The notes: generated from the letters alone by a model not told the origin. A stretch of 64,000 nucleotides of DNA from JANMES01 sp038229715 (GCA_038229715.1 JBBROD010000017.1:1-64000); one strand, 5' to 3'; numbered from the stretch's first letter, positions 7,983-15,958 are shown. A program made the numbers and translations.

Positions 7983-10900
7983 TCATCCCTCATACGCGTT
8001 GAGCCCTGAAATCTCGCGATTGGCGGCGCGTTTTTTCAGGAGCGGGACGAGGGTGGCCATCAGCGCCAGTTCTTTTTCGCGGCGCTGTCGCCAGCTGAGG
8101 CCCAGCGGTTCCATCAGGTCGGTGAGTTGTTCGCCGTCGAAGATCATTCGGCCGAGGATCATGTCGACGAACGATTGGAGCGACTCGGCTGACAGCCCGT
8201 GCGACTGTGCGAGGGCGGCGAGTTCGACGGCCTGCTTTTGGGCTTTGAATTGCTGGTAGCCTTCGCGGACGGCTGTTTCATCCAGCTTTTTGCCGGATTC
8301 GAGCGAGCGGACGTAGTCGGTGATGAGTTGCCGTTCGTCGATGAACTTGGCATCGGACTCGATCAGCCCGATGAGCTGGTCGCGGCTCATCTTCGATTTG
8401 CTCGGCCCTTGGCCGGAGAACTTTGCGATCAACCCGATGATGTAGTCGTAATCGATGACGGCCGACGCGAAGAGGACGAACTCGAAATCGAGCTGGTCCA
8501 CCACCGGGTTTGGCGTGTCGCCGGGCTTCTTTTGCTGCTCGCGCAGCCGCTGGGCGGTTTCGAGGTACGCGCCGCGGAAACCTTTGAGGTCGTCTTTGGG
8601 GAGGATGGCTTCGATGGTCTGTTTGTTCTCGTCGGTGAGGTCGGTGTACTGGTCGAGCTGGGTTTGCAGCCGCTGCACTTCCTTGAAGCGGTTGATGAAC
8701 TGGGCGCGGGCGTCGTCGCCCTTGAGGTTGGGGACGGCGGCGGGCTTGGGGTCGAGCTTCTGCGACTGCATAAACTCGGCGAGGTCTTTGACGGCGGTCT
8801 TGAGCTTTTCAATGACCTGCGGGGCTTTATCGACCAACCAGATTTCGCGGGCCTGCTCGCCGGCGGTGGTACCGGAGAAGAGCATGACGGCGGCATCTAC
8901 GGCGACCTGCTGATTGCGGAAATCGAGGATGTTGCCGTAAGGTTTGGTGGCATTGAGCACCCGATTGGTGCGGCTGAACGCCTGGATGAGCCCGTGGTGC
9001 TTGAGGTTTTTGTCGACGTAGAGCGTGTTGAGGTATTTGCTGTCGAAGCCGGTCAGGAGCATGTCGACGACGATGGTGATATCGATCTTTTCGCGGCCCT
9101 TTTTGGGCAGATCAGCGTTGGGGTATTGCTGGTCCTTGATGCGCTTCTGGACGTCCTGGTAGTAGAGGTCGAAGTCGTAAATGGTGTGGTTGGTGCCGAA
9201 ACGGGCGTTGTAGTCGGCGATGATCTGTTCGAGGGCTTTCTTCTTGGCGTCGGGATCGACCTTGTTGTCTTCGTTTTCCTGGATCAGGTCTTCCTGAATC
9301 TGCTTCACGTCTGCGACGCCGTCGGGGTTGGTGTTGTTCGGGTCGGCGGCGAGCGCCTTGGCCGGCGGTGAGAAGACGGCGGCGATGCTGAGCGGGATGA
9401 AGTCGGGGTCGGCAATGCGGCGGCCGTTCTGCACGGCGTCGAACAGGGCGTAATATTCGATGGCGTCGTTGATGCTCGACGTGGCGAAGAGGGCATTGAA
9501 GCGGCGCTGCCCGGTGGCGGCGTCGTGCTTGGCGAGGATGGCATCGACGACGGCGGCTTTGGCGAGGGATTCGCCGGGCTTGGGGGCGTTGTCGCCGTCT
9601 GGTTTGAAATAGTCGACGTGGAACTTGAGGACGTTCCCGTCTTCGATCGCGTGGGTGATGGTGTAGGCGTGGAGACGATCTTGAAACAGGTCGTCGGTGG
9701 TCTTCATCGAGGCCTGGTCGCCGTCGATCTGCTGGCGGCTGGCGTTCTCGGGGAAGATCGGCGTTCCGGTGAAGCCGAAGAGCTGGGCCTTGGGGAAGAA
9801 CGCCTTGATGGCTTTGTGATTGTCGCCGAACTGCGAGCGGTGGCACTCGTCGAAGATGAAGACCATACGCTTGCCGGAGAGCGGTTCGAGCAGCTTGGCG
9901 TAGGAGGTTTTGCCGTCTTCCTTGCGCTGGGTGTTGCGGGTGCTCTTGTCGTCGAGGGCGAGGCCGAGTTTTTGAATCGTTGTGACGATGACCTTGTCGG
10001 CGTAGTCGTCCGACAACAGCCGACGCACCAGCGCCCCGGTGTTGGTGTTCTCCTCGACGCACCCTTCCTGAAATTTGTTGAACTCTTCGCGGGTCTGACG
10101 GTCGAGGTCCTTGCGGTCGACGACGAAGAGGCACTTGTCGATCGCGGGATTGTCTTTCAGCAGCGTGGAGGCTTTGAAGCTGGTGAGGGTTTTGCCGCTG
10201 CCGGTGGTGTGCCAGACATAGCCGTTGCCGGCGTTTTGGTCGATCTTGTCGACGATGTGTTTGACGGCGTAGATCTGGTACGGCCGCATCATCAGGAGCT
10301 TCTGCTCGCTGGCGATGAGGACCATGTAGCGGCTGATCGTCTGGCCGAGCGTGCACTTGGCGAGAAACACATCCGCGAAGTCGTGCAGGTGGACGACTTT
10401 CTTGTTGTCCTTGTCGGCGTGCTGGTACACGGGCAGAAATCGCTCATCGGCGTTGAAGGCGAAGTGGCGGGCATTGTTGTTGGCGAAATAGTAGGTGTTG
10501 TCGCGGTTGCTGACGATGAAGAGCTGGATGAAGCACAGGAGCGTGCGGGTGTAGCCGTTGCCGGGGTCGTTCTTGTACTCGACGATCTGCTCCATCGCCC
10601 GGCGGGGGTTGATGCCGAGGGTTTTAAGCTCAACCTGCGTAACCGGCACGCCGTTAATGAGCAGCAGCACGTCATAGCGGTGGTGGCTGTTGTCGGTGTT
10701 GATGCGGAGCTGGTTGACGACTTCAAACGTGTTTTTGCACCAGTCTTTGATGTTGACCAGCGTGTAGTTGAGTGGCGTGCCGTCGTCACGGATGAAGGCG
10801 TTGATAGTGCGCAGCGTTTTGCTGGCGGCGTATACATCCGGGGTGACGATCTCGTCGAGCAGGCGCGCGAACTCGGCGTCGGTGAGGGTGACTTGGTTGA

Positions 10901-11039
10901 GGGCCTGAAAATGCTTGCGAAAATTGGCTTCGAGGGCAGCGCGGTCGCGGATGTCTTCGCGGTGTTCATATTTCAACGCGCGGAGCTTCCCAATTAGGTC
11001 TTCTTCTAGCTGCCGTTCAGGCGACGTTAATGCGACCAT
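7983..11039 (-). CDS. hsdR: Type I restriction-modification system, endonuclease/translocase subunit HsdR
   Basis: This 1018-aa motor and nuclease subunit pulls DNA past the bound complex and cuts unmethylated DNA. The N-terminal nuclease core of PD-(D/E)xK type is visible as YDVLLLINGVPVTQVELKT. The SF2 helicase part has Walker A (HTTGSGKT, about 277-284), the DECH box (FIFDECHRSQFG, about 395), the TGTPIF motif and the later motif VDMLLTGFDSKYLNTLYVD. Length is typical. It is the first gene of the operon, and its stop overlaps an hsdS ATG as ATGA. Having R first and M last is not the common order. Confidence 0.95.
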   Translation of the reverse strand: MVALTSPERQLEEDLIGKLRALKYEHREDIRDRAALEANFRKHFQALNQVTLTDAEFARLLDEIVTPDVYAASKTLRTINAFIRDDGTPLNYTLVNIKDWCKNTFEVVNQLRINTDNSHHRYDVLLLINGVPVTQVELKTLGINPRRAMEQIVEYKNDPGNGYTRTLLCFIQLFIVSNRDNTYYFANNNARHFAFNADERFLPVYQHADKDNKKVVHLHDFADVFLAKCTLGQTISRYMVLIASEQKLLMMRPYQIYAVKHIVDKIDQNAGNGYVWHTTGSGKTLTSFKASTLLKDNPAIDKCLFVVDRKDLDRQTREEFNKFQEGCVEENTNTGALVRRLLSDDYADKVIVTTIQKLGLALDDKSTRNTQRKEDGKTSYAKLLEPLSGKRMVFIFDECHRSQFGDNHKAIKAFFPKAQLFGFTGTPIFPENASRQQIDGDQASMKTTDDLFQDRLHAYTITHAIEDGNVLKFHVDYFKPDGDNAPKPGESLAKAAVVDAILAKHDAATGQRRFNALFATSSINDAIEYYALFDAVQNGRRIADPDFIPLSIAAVFSPPAKALAADPNNTNPDGVADVKQIQEDLIQENEDNKVDPDAKKKALEQIIADYNARFGTNHTIYDFDLYYQDVQKRIKDQQYPNADLPKKGREKIDITIVVDMLLTGFDSKYLNTLYVDKNLKHHGLIQAFSRTNRVLNATKPYGNILDFRNQQVAVDAAVMLFSGTTAGEQAREIWLVDKAPQVIEKLKTAVKDLAEFMQSQKLDPKPAAVPNLKGDDARAQFINRFKEVQRLQTQLDQYTDLTDENKQTIEAILPKDDLKGFRGAYLETAQRLREQQKKPGDTPNPVVDQLDFEFVLFASAVIDYDYIIGLIAKFSGQGPSKSKMSRDQLIGLIESDAKFIDERQLITDYVRSLESGKKLDETAVREGYQQFKAQKQAVELAALAQSHGLSAESLQSFVDMILGRMIFDGEQLTDLMEPLGLSWRQRREKELALMATLVPLLKKRAANREISGLNAYEG

Positions 11040-11092
11040 GGGAAAATCCTACCGGATCAGATTATTGTGTCATCGGGCCAAGTTGTGTTGGA

Positions 11093-11371
11093 TCAGTTGA
11101 GTAAAATCGACTGAATCCCCCCGTATTTCCGGAATCGCGCCGCGTAATGACGTCGGCAGATTTCCGGCGAGATGCCCATCAGGTTGCTGATTTTGTACAA
11201 GCTTTGGCCCTTCATTGCCAGTTGACTACTGAATGTGTGGCGGCAGGCGTATCCAACCTCATCGGAAAGAGCGGCTGCGGCGGCCGCATGACCGCGCTTA
11301 GCAAGGTCGGGAAGGCTGTCGGGATTGAATGACGGCCTAATCCTGAATGTTCGCCGAACTGGCATTTTCAT
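11093..11371 (-). pseudogene. C-terminal fragment of a tyrosine recombinase
   Basis: This 92-aa frame matches only the end of a phage-type integrase: CRHTFSSQLAMKG carries the second catalytic arginine and ICRRHYA the catalytic tyrosine. The N-terminal arm and core-binding domains, and the part with the first arginine, are missing. The position of the usual HxxR histidine is tyrosine (YACR). It is therefore probably a dead remnant of an older integration event. It does not resemble the intact integrase at 13.1-14.3 kb closely, so it comes from a different recombinase. Confidence 0.65.
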
Positions 11372-11855
11372 TCGTCAGTTTGAGCGTGACGGGGGCATTC
11401 CGAGGGTTGTCGGGCTTTCTAAGGGTGCGGATCGCGGGGTCTATTGCACCGTTACCTGCGGAGGTTAACGGATAAACACCGTCACCAACGGGGGCTAACG
11501 GCAGGGCACGTCAATTCACGGGGGCGCCATCGGCGAATTGTATCGTGCTCGGCGCGCTCACGTCGGTCAATTCCGTGCCGGTTTAAAAGACAAAACGAAC
11601 ACCGAAAAAGCGGGAACAAACGGGAATCGCGCCGTACAATCCACACACCTAAAAAGGGCGAGTTTTACACCGCTCCTCGCAAAAGAGCGATAGCCTGCAA
11701 AACAGCGTGTTTCCGCGCAATTTGTCGGGTGAAAACGCCCTACATATACGGGAAACAAATTTCACGGGGGCGGGCGGTCAGATTCGGCACGAGATACACT
11801 GAACCGGCGGGGTTTTTCCGCATTTTCGACAAAAGGGCGAGCGAAGGGAAAATCA
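11372..11855. other. Non-coding stretch with degenerate repeats
   Basis: Almost 500 bases carry no convincing gene. The only longer plus-strand frame, 11444-11860, would make a protein made mostly of Arg, Lys and His with no domain, and I do not accept it. Two 25-base imperfect direct repeats at 11447-11501 are given separately. The word TTCACGGGGGCG occurs at 11515-11526 and again at 11761-11772. This may be an old origin or attachment region of the element. Confidence 0.4.
11447..11501. repeat. Imperfect 30-base direct repeats (iteron-like)
   Basis: Two units, 11447-11471 and 11477-11501, share 20 of 25 bases (consensus CACCGTyACC, then CGGrGGyTAACGG) with a 30-base period. A third, weaker copy begins at 11507 (CACGTCAATTCACGGGGGC). 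Spaced units of this kind resemble initiator-binding iterons. They lie in the accessory region together with a Prim-Pol gene, but 8 kb from it. Confidence 0.4.
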
Positions 11856-11880
11856 GGTAGTGGGTCAGTCTGAATTTCAT
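11856..11880 (+). repeat. Left inverted repeat bracketing the toxin-antitoxin segment
   Basis: GGTAGTGGGTCAGTCTGAAT (11856-11875) and the bases after it recur in inverted orientation at 13065-13085 with one mismatch in 21. The toxin-antitoxin pair and a small gene lie between. The same word forms the ends of a hairpin element at 62694-62781, so it is a repeated terminal sequence in this genome. Confidence 0.6.
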
Positions 11881-11938
11881 CATTTTATTGAGTCGGGTCG
11901 ATACTTACCCTAGAATTACCCGATCGGGGGAAGGATTC

Positions 11939-12379
11939 ATGATTAGTGTTCATAAGGTTGCCGACTATTTCCTCGCCCAAATGAGCGATGAATCGGGCGA
12001 CACTATCTCGCCATTGAAGTTGCAGAAGTTAGTTTATTACGCTCAGGGGTTTCATCTCGCTTGCAACGACAAAGCGCCACTATTTCCTGAAGCGATTGAG
12101 GCGTGGGATCACGGTCCGGTCGCGCCGGTTCTTTACCGCCGCTTTAGAGAGGTGGGAGGCGGCGGAATTCCCAAACCTGAAGAAGTGAATTTTGATGATT
12201 ACAGCGAAGGTCAGCGAGCATTACTAGATCAGGTTTACGAAATTTTCGGGCAATTTTCTGCGTGGAAATTGGCAAACATGACGCACGAAGAGCCACCATG
12301 GAAAAACACTCCAAAAGGTGATGTAATTTCCCATGACGCACTATACGACTACTTCAAAACCCAGGTCGAGGATGAGTGA
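11939..12379 (+). CDS. Panacea-domain (DUF4065/SocA-like) antitoxin
   Basis: This encodes 146 aa from the ATG at 11939, preceded by GGGGGAAGGA; an upstream in-frame start at 11888 lacks a ribosome-binding site. The text VADYFLAQMSD, SPLKLQKLVYYAQGFHLA and EAWDHGPVAPVLYRRF is the classic Panacea domain, known from SocA, GepA and the PanA antitoxins that neutralise very different toxins. The C-terminus (SAWKLANMTHEEPPWKNT) also fits the family. It overlaps the next gene by one base (TGATG), the usual arrangement of a PanA antitoxin followed by its toxin. The pair is AT-richer than its neighbours, as expected for a recent arrival. Confidence 0.85.
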   Translation: MISVHKVADYFLAQMSDESGDTISPLKLQKLVYYAQGFHLACNDKAPLFPEAIEAWDHGPVAPVLYRRFREVGGGGIPKPEEVNFDDYSEGQRALLDQVYEIFGQFSAWKLANMTHEEPPWKNTPKGDVISHDALYDYFKTQVEDE

Positions 12380-12774
12380 TGAAGATTAGGGGTCAGAAGC
12401 CGGGCAAGGGTAAATTCCGCCCAACTGAATCAAATACGCCGCCGCCAGAATCCGATCATCCTTCAATAAGTTTGCGATACACTAAGCCATCGCACTGCCT
12501 TAGCCGCTGCGCGCCGGAAGACCGCGTTGCTTTTGCTGATAAGATTCTTTCGCTTACCAAAATGACTTGGGCGCAAATCAACACGTCTCCACGTCACGGC
12601 CTTGGATATGAAAGGATCGATCAATTGAAGGGTGGCCTTCCAATCGAAGCTGGCGAATCTCCTGCAATCGCGTTTCGCTTTTCGGGTTTAAAGCCGATGG
12701 TTGGATTTCGTCGTGGAGGAGTTTTGAATATTGTTTGGTTTGACCGCGATTTCAACCTCTACAATCACGGCTAA
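12379..12774 (+). CDS. Candidate PanT toxin partnered with the Panacea protein
   Basis: This encodes 131 aa from the ATG at 12379 (GAGG at 12368-12371; a GTG at 12376 is also possible). The first 35 residues are polar and likely disordered. The folded part has MTWAQINTSPRHGLGYERI, then FRFSGLKPMVGFRRGG and a final IVWFDRDFNLYNHG. I recall this as a common unnamed family of about 100-130 aa with conserved TW, H-G-G and F-R-F residues. Position directly after a Panacea antitoxin with a one-base overlap argues that it is the toxin. The target is unknown; the conserved His and Arg would suit a nuclease, but that is a guess. Confidence 0.6.
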   Translation: MKIRGQKPGKGKFRPTESNTPPPESDHPSISLRYTKPSHCLSRCAPEDRVAFADKILSLTKMTWAQINTSPRHGLGYERIDQLKGGLPIEAGESPAIAFRFSGLKPMVGFRRGGVLNIVWFDRDFNLYNHG

Positions 12775-13010
12775 CTCGCTTTCGCCTTATATTTTCCGCG
12801 CTTCATCTCTCCGCGTGCTACGGCGGCTTGTTCTTCCGCTTCCACCAACGCCGCCGCCCTCGCCTTGCCGCCCACGGCCCCGCCCAATCGCCCCAACGCA
12901 ACCGCTGCCGGATTCTTTGTCGATTCTGGATCGGGCGGAGCGTCGCCTGTGCTGATGTCCACGATCATCTTGGCAAGCTGGTTCACGTCGCGCGGGCGCT
13001 TTGGTTTCAT
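12771..13010 (-). CDS. Small basic protein with a GG-rich lysine/arginine motif
   Basis: This encodes 79 aa. The N-terminus MKPKRPRDVNQLAKMIVDI and the core AAVALGRLGGAVGGKARAA resemble a widespread family of short basic proteins (PRDxNQLAK...GRxGGxxGGKARA), often found on mobile elements. They are probably nucleic-acid binding, but the function is not established. It converges with the toxin gene and overlaps its stop by four bases. It lies inside the segment bracketed by inverted repeats. Both motif halves are intact. Confidence 0.6.
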   Translation of the reverse strand: MKPKRPRDVNQLAKMIVDISTGDAPPDPESTKNPAAVALGRLGGAVGGKARAAALVEAEEQAAVARGEMKRGKYKAKAS

Positions 13011-13064
13011 GGTGACAATGTGACAAACGGATTGGCGGGCGCCAATCTTGATCGCTCAAGCATA

Positions 13065-13085
13065 AATTCAGAATGACCCACTACC
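13065..13085 (-). repeat. Right inverted repeat bracketing the toxin-antitoxin segment
   Basis: AAATTCAGAATGACCCACTACC is the inverted partner of the repeat at 11856, with one mismatch in 21 bases. The two mark out about 1.2 kb with the antitoxin, the toxin and the small basic protein. The integrase stop codon is only a few bases away. Confidence 0.6.
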
Positions 13086-13090
13086 GAAAA

Positions 13091-14317
13091 TCACCCCACC
13101 GCCGCCATGATCTTGCGCGCCGTCTCGACATTCTTCTCCGCATAGATTTCCGTCGTGCTCAACCGCTTGTGACCGAGAATCACCTGCGCGGCCTCGACGC
13201 CGTGCTGTTTCCTTAGCTCCGTGCCCGCAGTGTGCCGCAACTGGTGAGGATGCCAGCGGTGGGCGATTCGCCAGGCCGTCAACTCGCCCGCGTCGACCAA
13301 CTCGGGCGGCGTCGGAAATGCAGCATCGCACCCGCGGATGATCGCTCGGTAGTACGCGGTGACCGTGTAGACGTTGCCGACAGTCCGCCCGCCCCGCCTG
13401 CGCTTACTGCCTGGCCGATTGCCGCACGACAGTGGCGTCTTGCGCTGGGCGTGCAATGCGGCCCGGCGATTCGCCTCTGCTTCAGCGGGCGAGAACAAAT
13501 ACGCGTTGATGTCGGATTTTAGGAACGGGCGGATCAGGTCTTGGGCGCGCGGTCCGAGATAGATTTCGCGCGCGTGGCCGTGGTGGGCCGACTTGTGACG
13601 GTGCGGGTGGTACAGCCACAGCTTGCCGGTCGTGTCGATGTCGCCTCCTCGCATCAGCACCACTTCGCCCGGGCGCATGCCCGTGAGCAGCTGCAGCCGG
13701 ATCATCGTTGCCACTTGCGCCGACACGACGGGCGTAACGGCTTCGACGTCAGCGATCGCGACGGGCTTCACCGGCTCGGATTCCTTCGCCCCGCTGCGCC
13801 CGATCCGAAGACCCTGCAGCGCGATCAGGCCGTGATAGACGCTGGCGGGGATCAGCTCGTTTTCGACCGCCCATTTGAAGACGCCCCGGATCCGCGTGAC
13901 GTGCCGGTTGATGTTCGATCGCACGTTGCCGGCGGCGATCATCGTCTCGCGTACTGCTTTCAACCGCAGCGGACCAAATTCGGCGGCGGCCGTGTTCGAA
14001 TAAAGCTTCAACACCGGGCGCAGGGATTCGTCGATGTTAGTTAATGCCTTGCTGGGCGTGCCGTGCTGGTCCCGGTAATAGCTTTTGGCGTGGCGCCGGA
14101 AGGCGGCGGCGATCTCCGCGATGGTGACGGCTTGAGGATCGGCGGGCAACTGGCGGCCGGCGGCGATCCACTCGGCGATCATGCGGTCGTATTCGGCCTT
14201 GCTTGCTGCGCTGTTCCAGCGGCCTAGGTAGACGGGGCGACCTTCCAGCGAGACGTACGCTTGGCCGGATGCACGGTGACGACAGTACTTTGGAACGTGG
14301 TTGATGAGCTTGGGCAT
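13091..14317 (-). CDS. int: Tyrosine recombinase/integrase of an element inserted at tRNA-Gly
   Basis: This encodes 408 aa from the ATG at 14317, preceded by GGAGG. A longer frame reaches 14383, but the usual planctomycete start (MPKLINHVPKYCRHRASGQA) begins at 14317. The N-terminal part binds arm sites, and residues about 90-190 form the SAM-like core-binding domain. The catalytic domain has the first arginine in LLTGMRPGE (about 213), HPHQLRHTAG with HxxR (about 357-360) and the tyrosine in TTEIYAEK (about 391). All catalytic residues are present, so it should be active. It lies just downstream of tRNA-Gly, whose 3' end is the likely attachment site. Together with the accessory genes to the left it defines an integrative element. 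Confidence 0.92.
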   Translation of the reverse strand: MPKLINHVPKYCRHRASGQAYVSLEGRPVYLGRWNSAASKAEYDRMIAEWIAAGRQLPADPQAVTIAEIAAAFRRHAKSYYRDQHGTPSKALTNIDESLRPVLKLYSNTAAAEFGPLRLKAVRETMIAAGNVRSNINRHVTRIRGVFKWAVENELIPASVYHGLIALQGLRIGRSGAKESEPVKPVAIADVEAVTPVVSAQVATMIRLQLLTGMRPGEVVLMRGGDIDTTGKLWLYHPHRHKSAHHGHAREIYLGPRAQDLIRPFLKSDINAYLFSPAEAEANRRAALHAQRKTPLSCGNRPGSKRRRGGRTVGNVYTVTAYYRAIIRGCDAAFPTPPELVDAGELTAWRIAHRWHPHQLRHTAGTELRKQHGVEAAQVILGHKRLSTTEIYAEKNVETARKIMAAVG

Positions 14318-14431
14318 GGCGCCTCCGAAGTGTGCAAACCAGTAGTCTACTGTTTTGCTGAAGTCTTCGGCCGCGCCGCTCATTCGTGAACGGGTACGCT
14401 ATCTAATGCGTTCGGCAGGTTTTACGAACAA

Positions 14432-14503
14432 AGCGGGCGAAGAGGTTCGAACTCTCGACATTCACGTTGGCAACGTGACGCTCTACCACTGAGCTACGCC
14501 CGC
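14432..14503 (-). tRNA. tRNA-Gly (anticodon GCC)
   Basis: A complete 72-nt cloverleaf reads on the minus strand. The acceptor stem GCGGGCG/CGCCCGC is perfect, the D arm is GCTCAGTGGTAGAGC, the anticodon loop TTGCCAA gives GCC, the T loop is TTCGAAC and the discriminator is U. CCA is not encoded. The integrase lies 115 bases beyond its 3' end, so the gene's 3' part is the likely attB site and has been kept functional. Confidence 0.95.
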
Positions 14504-14528
14504 GTGTGGCAGTACTTGGATCGGAGAG

Positions 14529-14555
14529 ATTATCGCGGCGATTCAATTATTTCAA
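14529..14555 (-). promoter_or_regulatory. Candidate sigma-70-type promoter for tRNA-Gly
   Basis: On the minus strand TTGAAA (14550-14555) is followed after 15 bases by GATAAT (14529-14534). The expected start is about 20 bases ahead of the tRNA. The spacer is one or two bases shorter than ideal. Confidence 0.35.
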
Positions 14556-14614
14556 GCTTGTCGGGTCCGACAGCAAAGCCGTCGGCATTGGGGGCGGCGG
14601 TGCGATCCAACGTC

Positions 14615-15409
14615 CTATAGTCCGACCATGTTGAAGCCTGCATCGACGAAAATGTTTTCGCCTGTCACGCCGCTGCTCAAATCGCTCAGTAAATAGACGG
14701 CCGTCTTGCCTACTTCGTCGCCGTCGATGTTGCGTTTGAGCATGGCCTTCTTTTCCATGTGCGAGAACATTTCGTCGATCCCGCCGACGGCCATGGCGCT
14801 GAGGGTTTTGACTGGGCCGGCGCTGATGGTGTTGACGCGGATTTTCTTCGGGCCGAGGTCGAACGCGAGGTAGCGGGCGGTGGCTTCGAGGGCGGCCTTG
14901 GCGACGCCCATGATGTTGTAACCCGGCACGACCTGGGTCGCGCCCAGGTACGTCAGGCCGATGATCGAACCGCCGTCGGGCATCATCGGGGCGGCGGCTC
15001 TCGCCAGGGCGATCAGGCTGTACGCGCTGATGTCGCACGCCTGCGTGAAGACCTGCCGCGGCGTGCTGGTGAAGACGCCCTGCTCCTTCTTCAGGTAATC
15101 CTTGTTCGCAAACGCGAGACAGTGGACGACGAAATCGATCGTGCCGAACTGCTCCTTCGCGGCGGCGAAGAACGTGTCGATCGATTCATCGCTGCCGACG
15201 TCGCACGAGTGCAGCCATTCTTCGCCGAAGCCGTTCTCGGCCATCGCCTTGCTGACGCGGCGCTTGGATTTATCGATGTCGTTCATCGGCAGAAATCCGA
15301 AGCCGCACTTGGCCCCCTGCTTGATCGCGTTGGCGGCGATGTGCGTGGCGATGCTCCGGTCATTGGCGATGTTGAGGATCAGTCCCTTTTTACCATCCAG
15401 CAATCCCAT
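14615..15409 (-). CDS. fabI: Enoyl-[acyl-carrier-protein] reductase (NADH)
   Basis: This 264-aa protein matches the usual length of FabI, which reduces trans-2-enoyl-ACP in the last step of each fatty-acid elongation cycle. The short-chain dehydrogenase fold has the divergent nucleotide motif at 10-20 (ILNIANDRSIAT). The catalytic pair is spaced as in FabI (Tyr164-x6-Lys171 in GYNIMGVAK), and AGPVKTLSA sits where substrate- and triclosan-binding residues lie in the family. The end SGVTGENIFVDAGFNMVGL is also typical. It stands alone between tRNA-Gly and a lipoprotein gene on the same strand. Confidence 0.95.
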   Translation of the reverse strand: MGLLDGKKGLILNIANDRSIATHIAANAIKQGAKCGFGFLPMNDIDKSKRRVSKAMAENGFGEEWLHSCDVGSDESIDTFFAAAKEQFGTIDFVVHCLAFANKDYLKKEQGVFTSTPRQVFTQACDISAYSLIALARAAAPMMPDGGSIIGLTYLGATQVVPGYNIMGVAKAALEATARYLAFDLGPKKIRVNTISAGPVKTLSAMAVGGIDEMFSHMEKKAMLKRNIDGDEVGKTAVYLLSDLSSGVTGENIFVDAGFNMVGL

Positions 15410-15526
15410 GCGGCCTCCTGCTCGGCGTTGATGAACTTAATTTACGGTCGTTGCGAAACGGCTTACTTTAATGGCGGGCGTTCATGGCGACAAGAGAACC
15501 GCCTGACAGCGAAAATTCGATTCGTG

Positions 15527-15958
15527 CTACAACGCCAGCGCCAACCCGACCACGCCGGCGACGACGATCGCTACGCCGAGGATCACAATCACCGTCGTGC
15601 CCGCGCCCTGAGCGGTGCGCGATCCGTCGTATTGATTCTCGGCCGGTGTGGCGCGCCAGGAATAAAAGCCGGGTTGCAGCGGCACGTTCTGATCGCCGGC
15701 GATGGCGTCGAGCGAGCCGTCGGTCGCGGTTTGGAAACCGACTTTCGCCGGCGGCTCGAGCGGGCCGCGGAACATCGTCACATAACCGCCGGCCTTGGGG
15801 ATTTGGTAGAGCACGTAGTCGCCCTTGAACGGCGCGGTTTCCAGCGGCGCTTTGCCCTTGCCGTAGTAGTCGAGCACGGGGCGCTCCACGCGTTTCATCG
15901 CGCAGCCGGTGGAGAACATCGCAAACACTAGCGTGAGCGCAGTCAGCTGACGGATCAT
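15527..15958 (-). CDS. Small lipoprotein with a C-terminal membrane segment
   Basis: This encodes 143 aa from the ATG at 15958, with AGAGG five bases upstream. A frame reaching 16030 exists but would hide the signal peptide. The N-terminus is a lipoprotein signal (LTLVFAMFSTGC, cleavage before Cys20). The middle (YVLYQIPKAGGYVTMFRG) is predicted beta-rich. The last 25 residues (TTVIVILGVAIVVAGVVGLA) form a clear transmembrane helix, so both ends would be membrane-attached. No family is recognised. Confidence 0.6.
   Translation of the reverse strand: MIRQLTALTLVFAMFSTGCAMKRVERPVLDYYGKGKAPLETAPFKGDYVLYQIPKAGGYVTMFRGPLEPPAKVGFQTATDGSLDAIAGDQNVPLQPGFYSWRATPAENQYDGSRTAQGAGTTVIVILGVAIVVAGVVGLALAL

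Noticed and set aside
8199..9371. 390-aa plus-strand frame opposite hsdR
   Set aside because: It is antisense to a clear hsdR and its text is a valine/glycine/glutamate-rich shadow without a domain.
9525..10997. 490-aa plus-strand frame opposite hsdR
   Set aside because: Same reason: long antisense frame caused by high GC third positions in hsdR.
11444..11860. 138-aa plus-strand frame
   Set aside because: Extremely Arg/Lys/His-rich, no domain, no good ribosome site; it covers the repeat region.
1..14000. Second attachment site (copy of the tRNA-Gly 3' end)
   Set aside because: No matching word such as GCGGGCGAAGAGG was seen in the left part; it probably lies outside the window.
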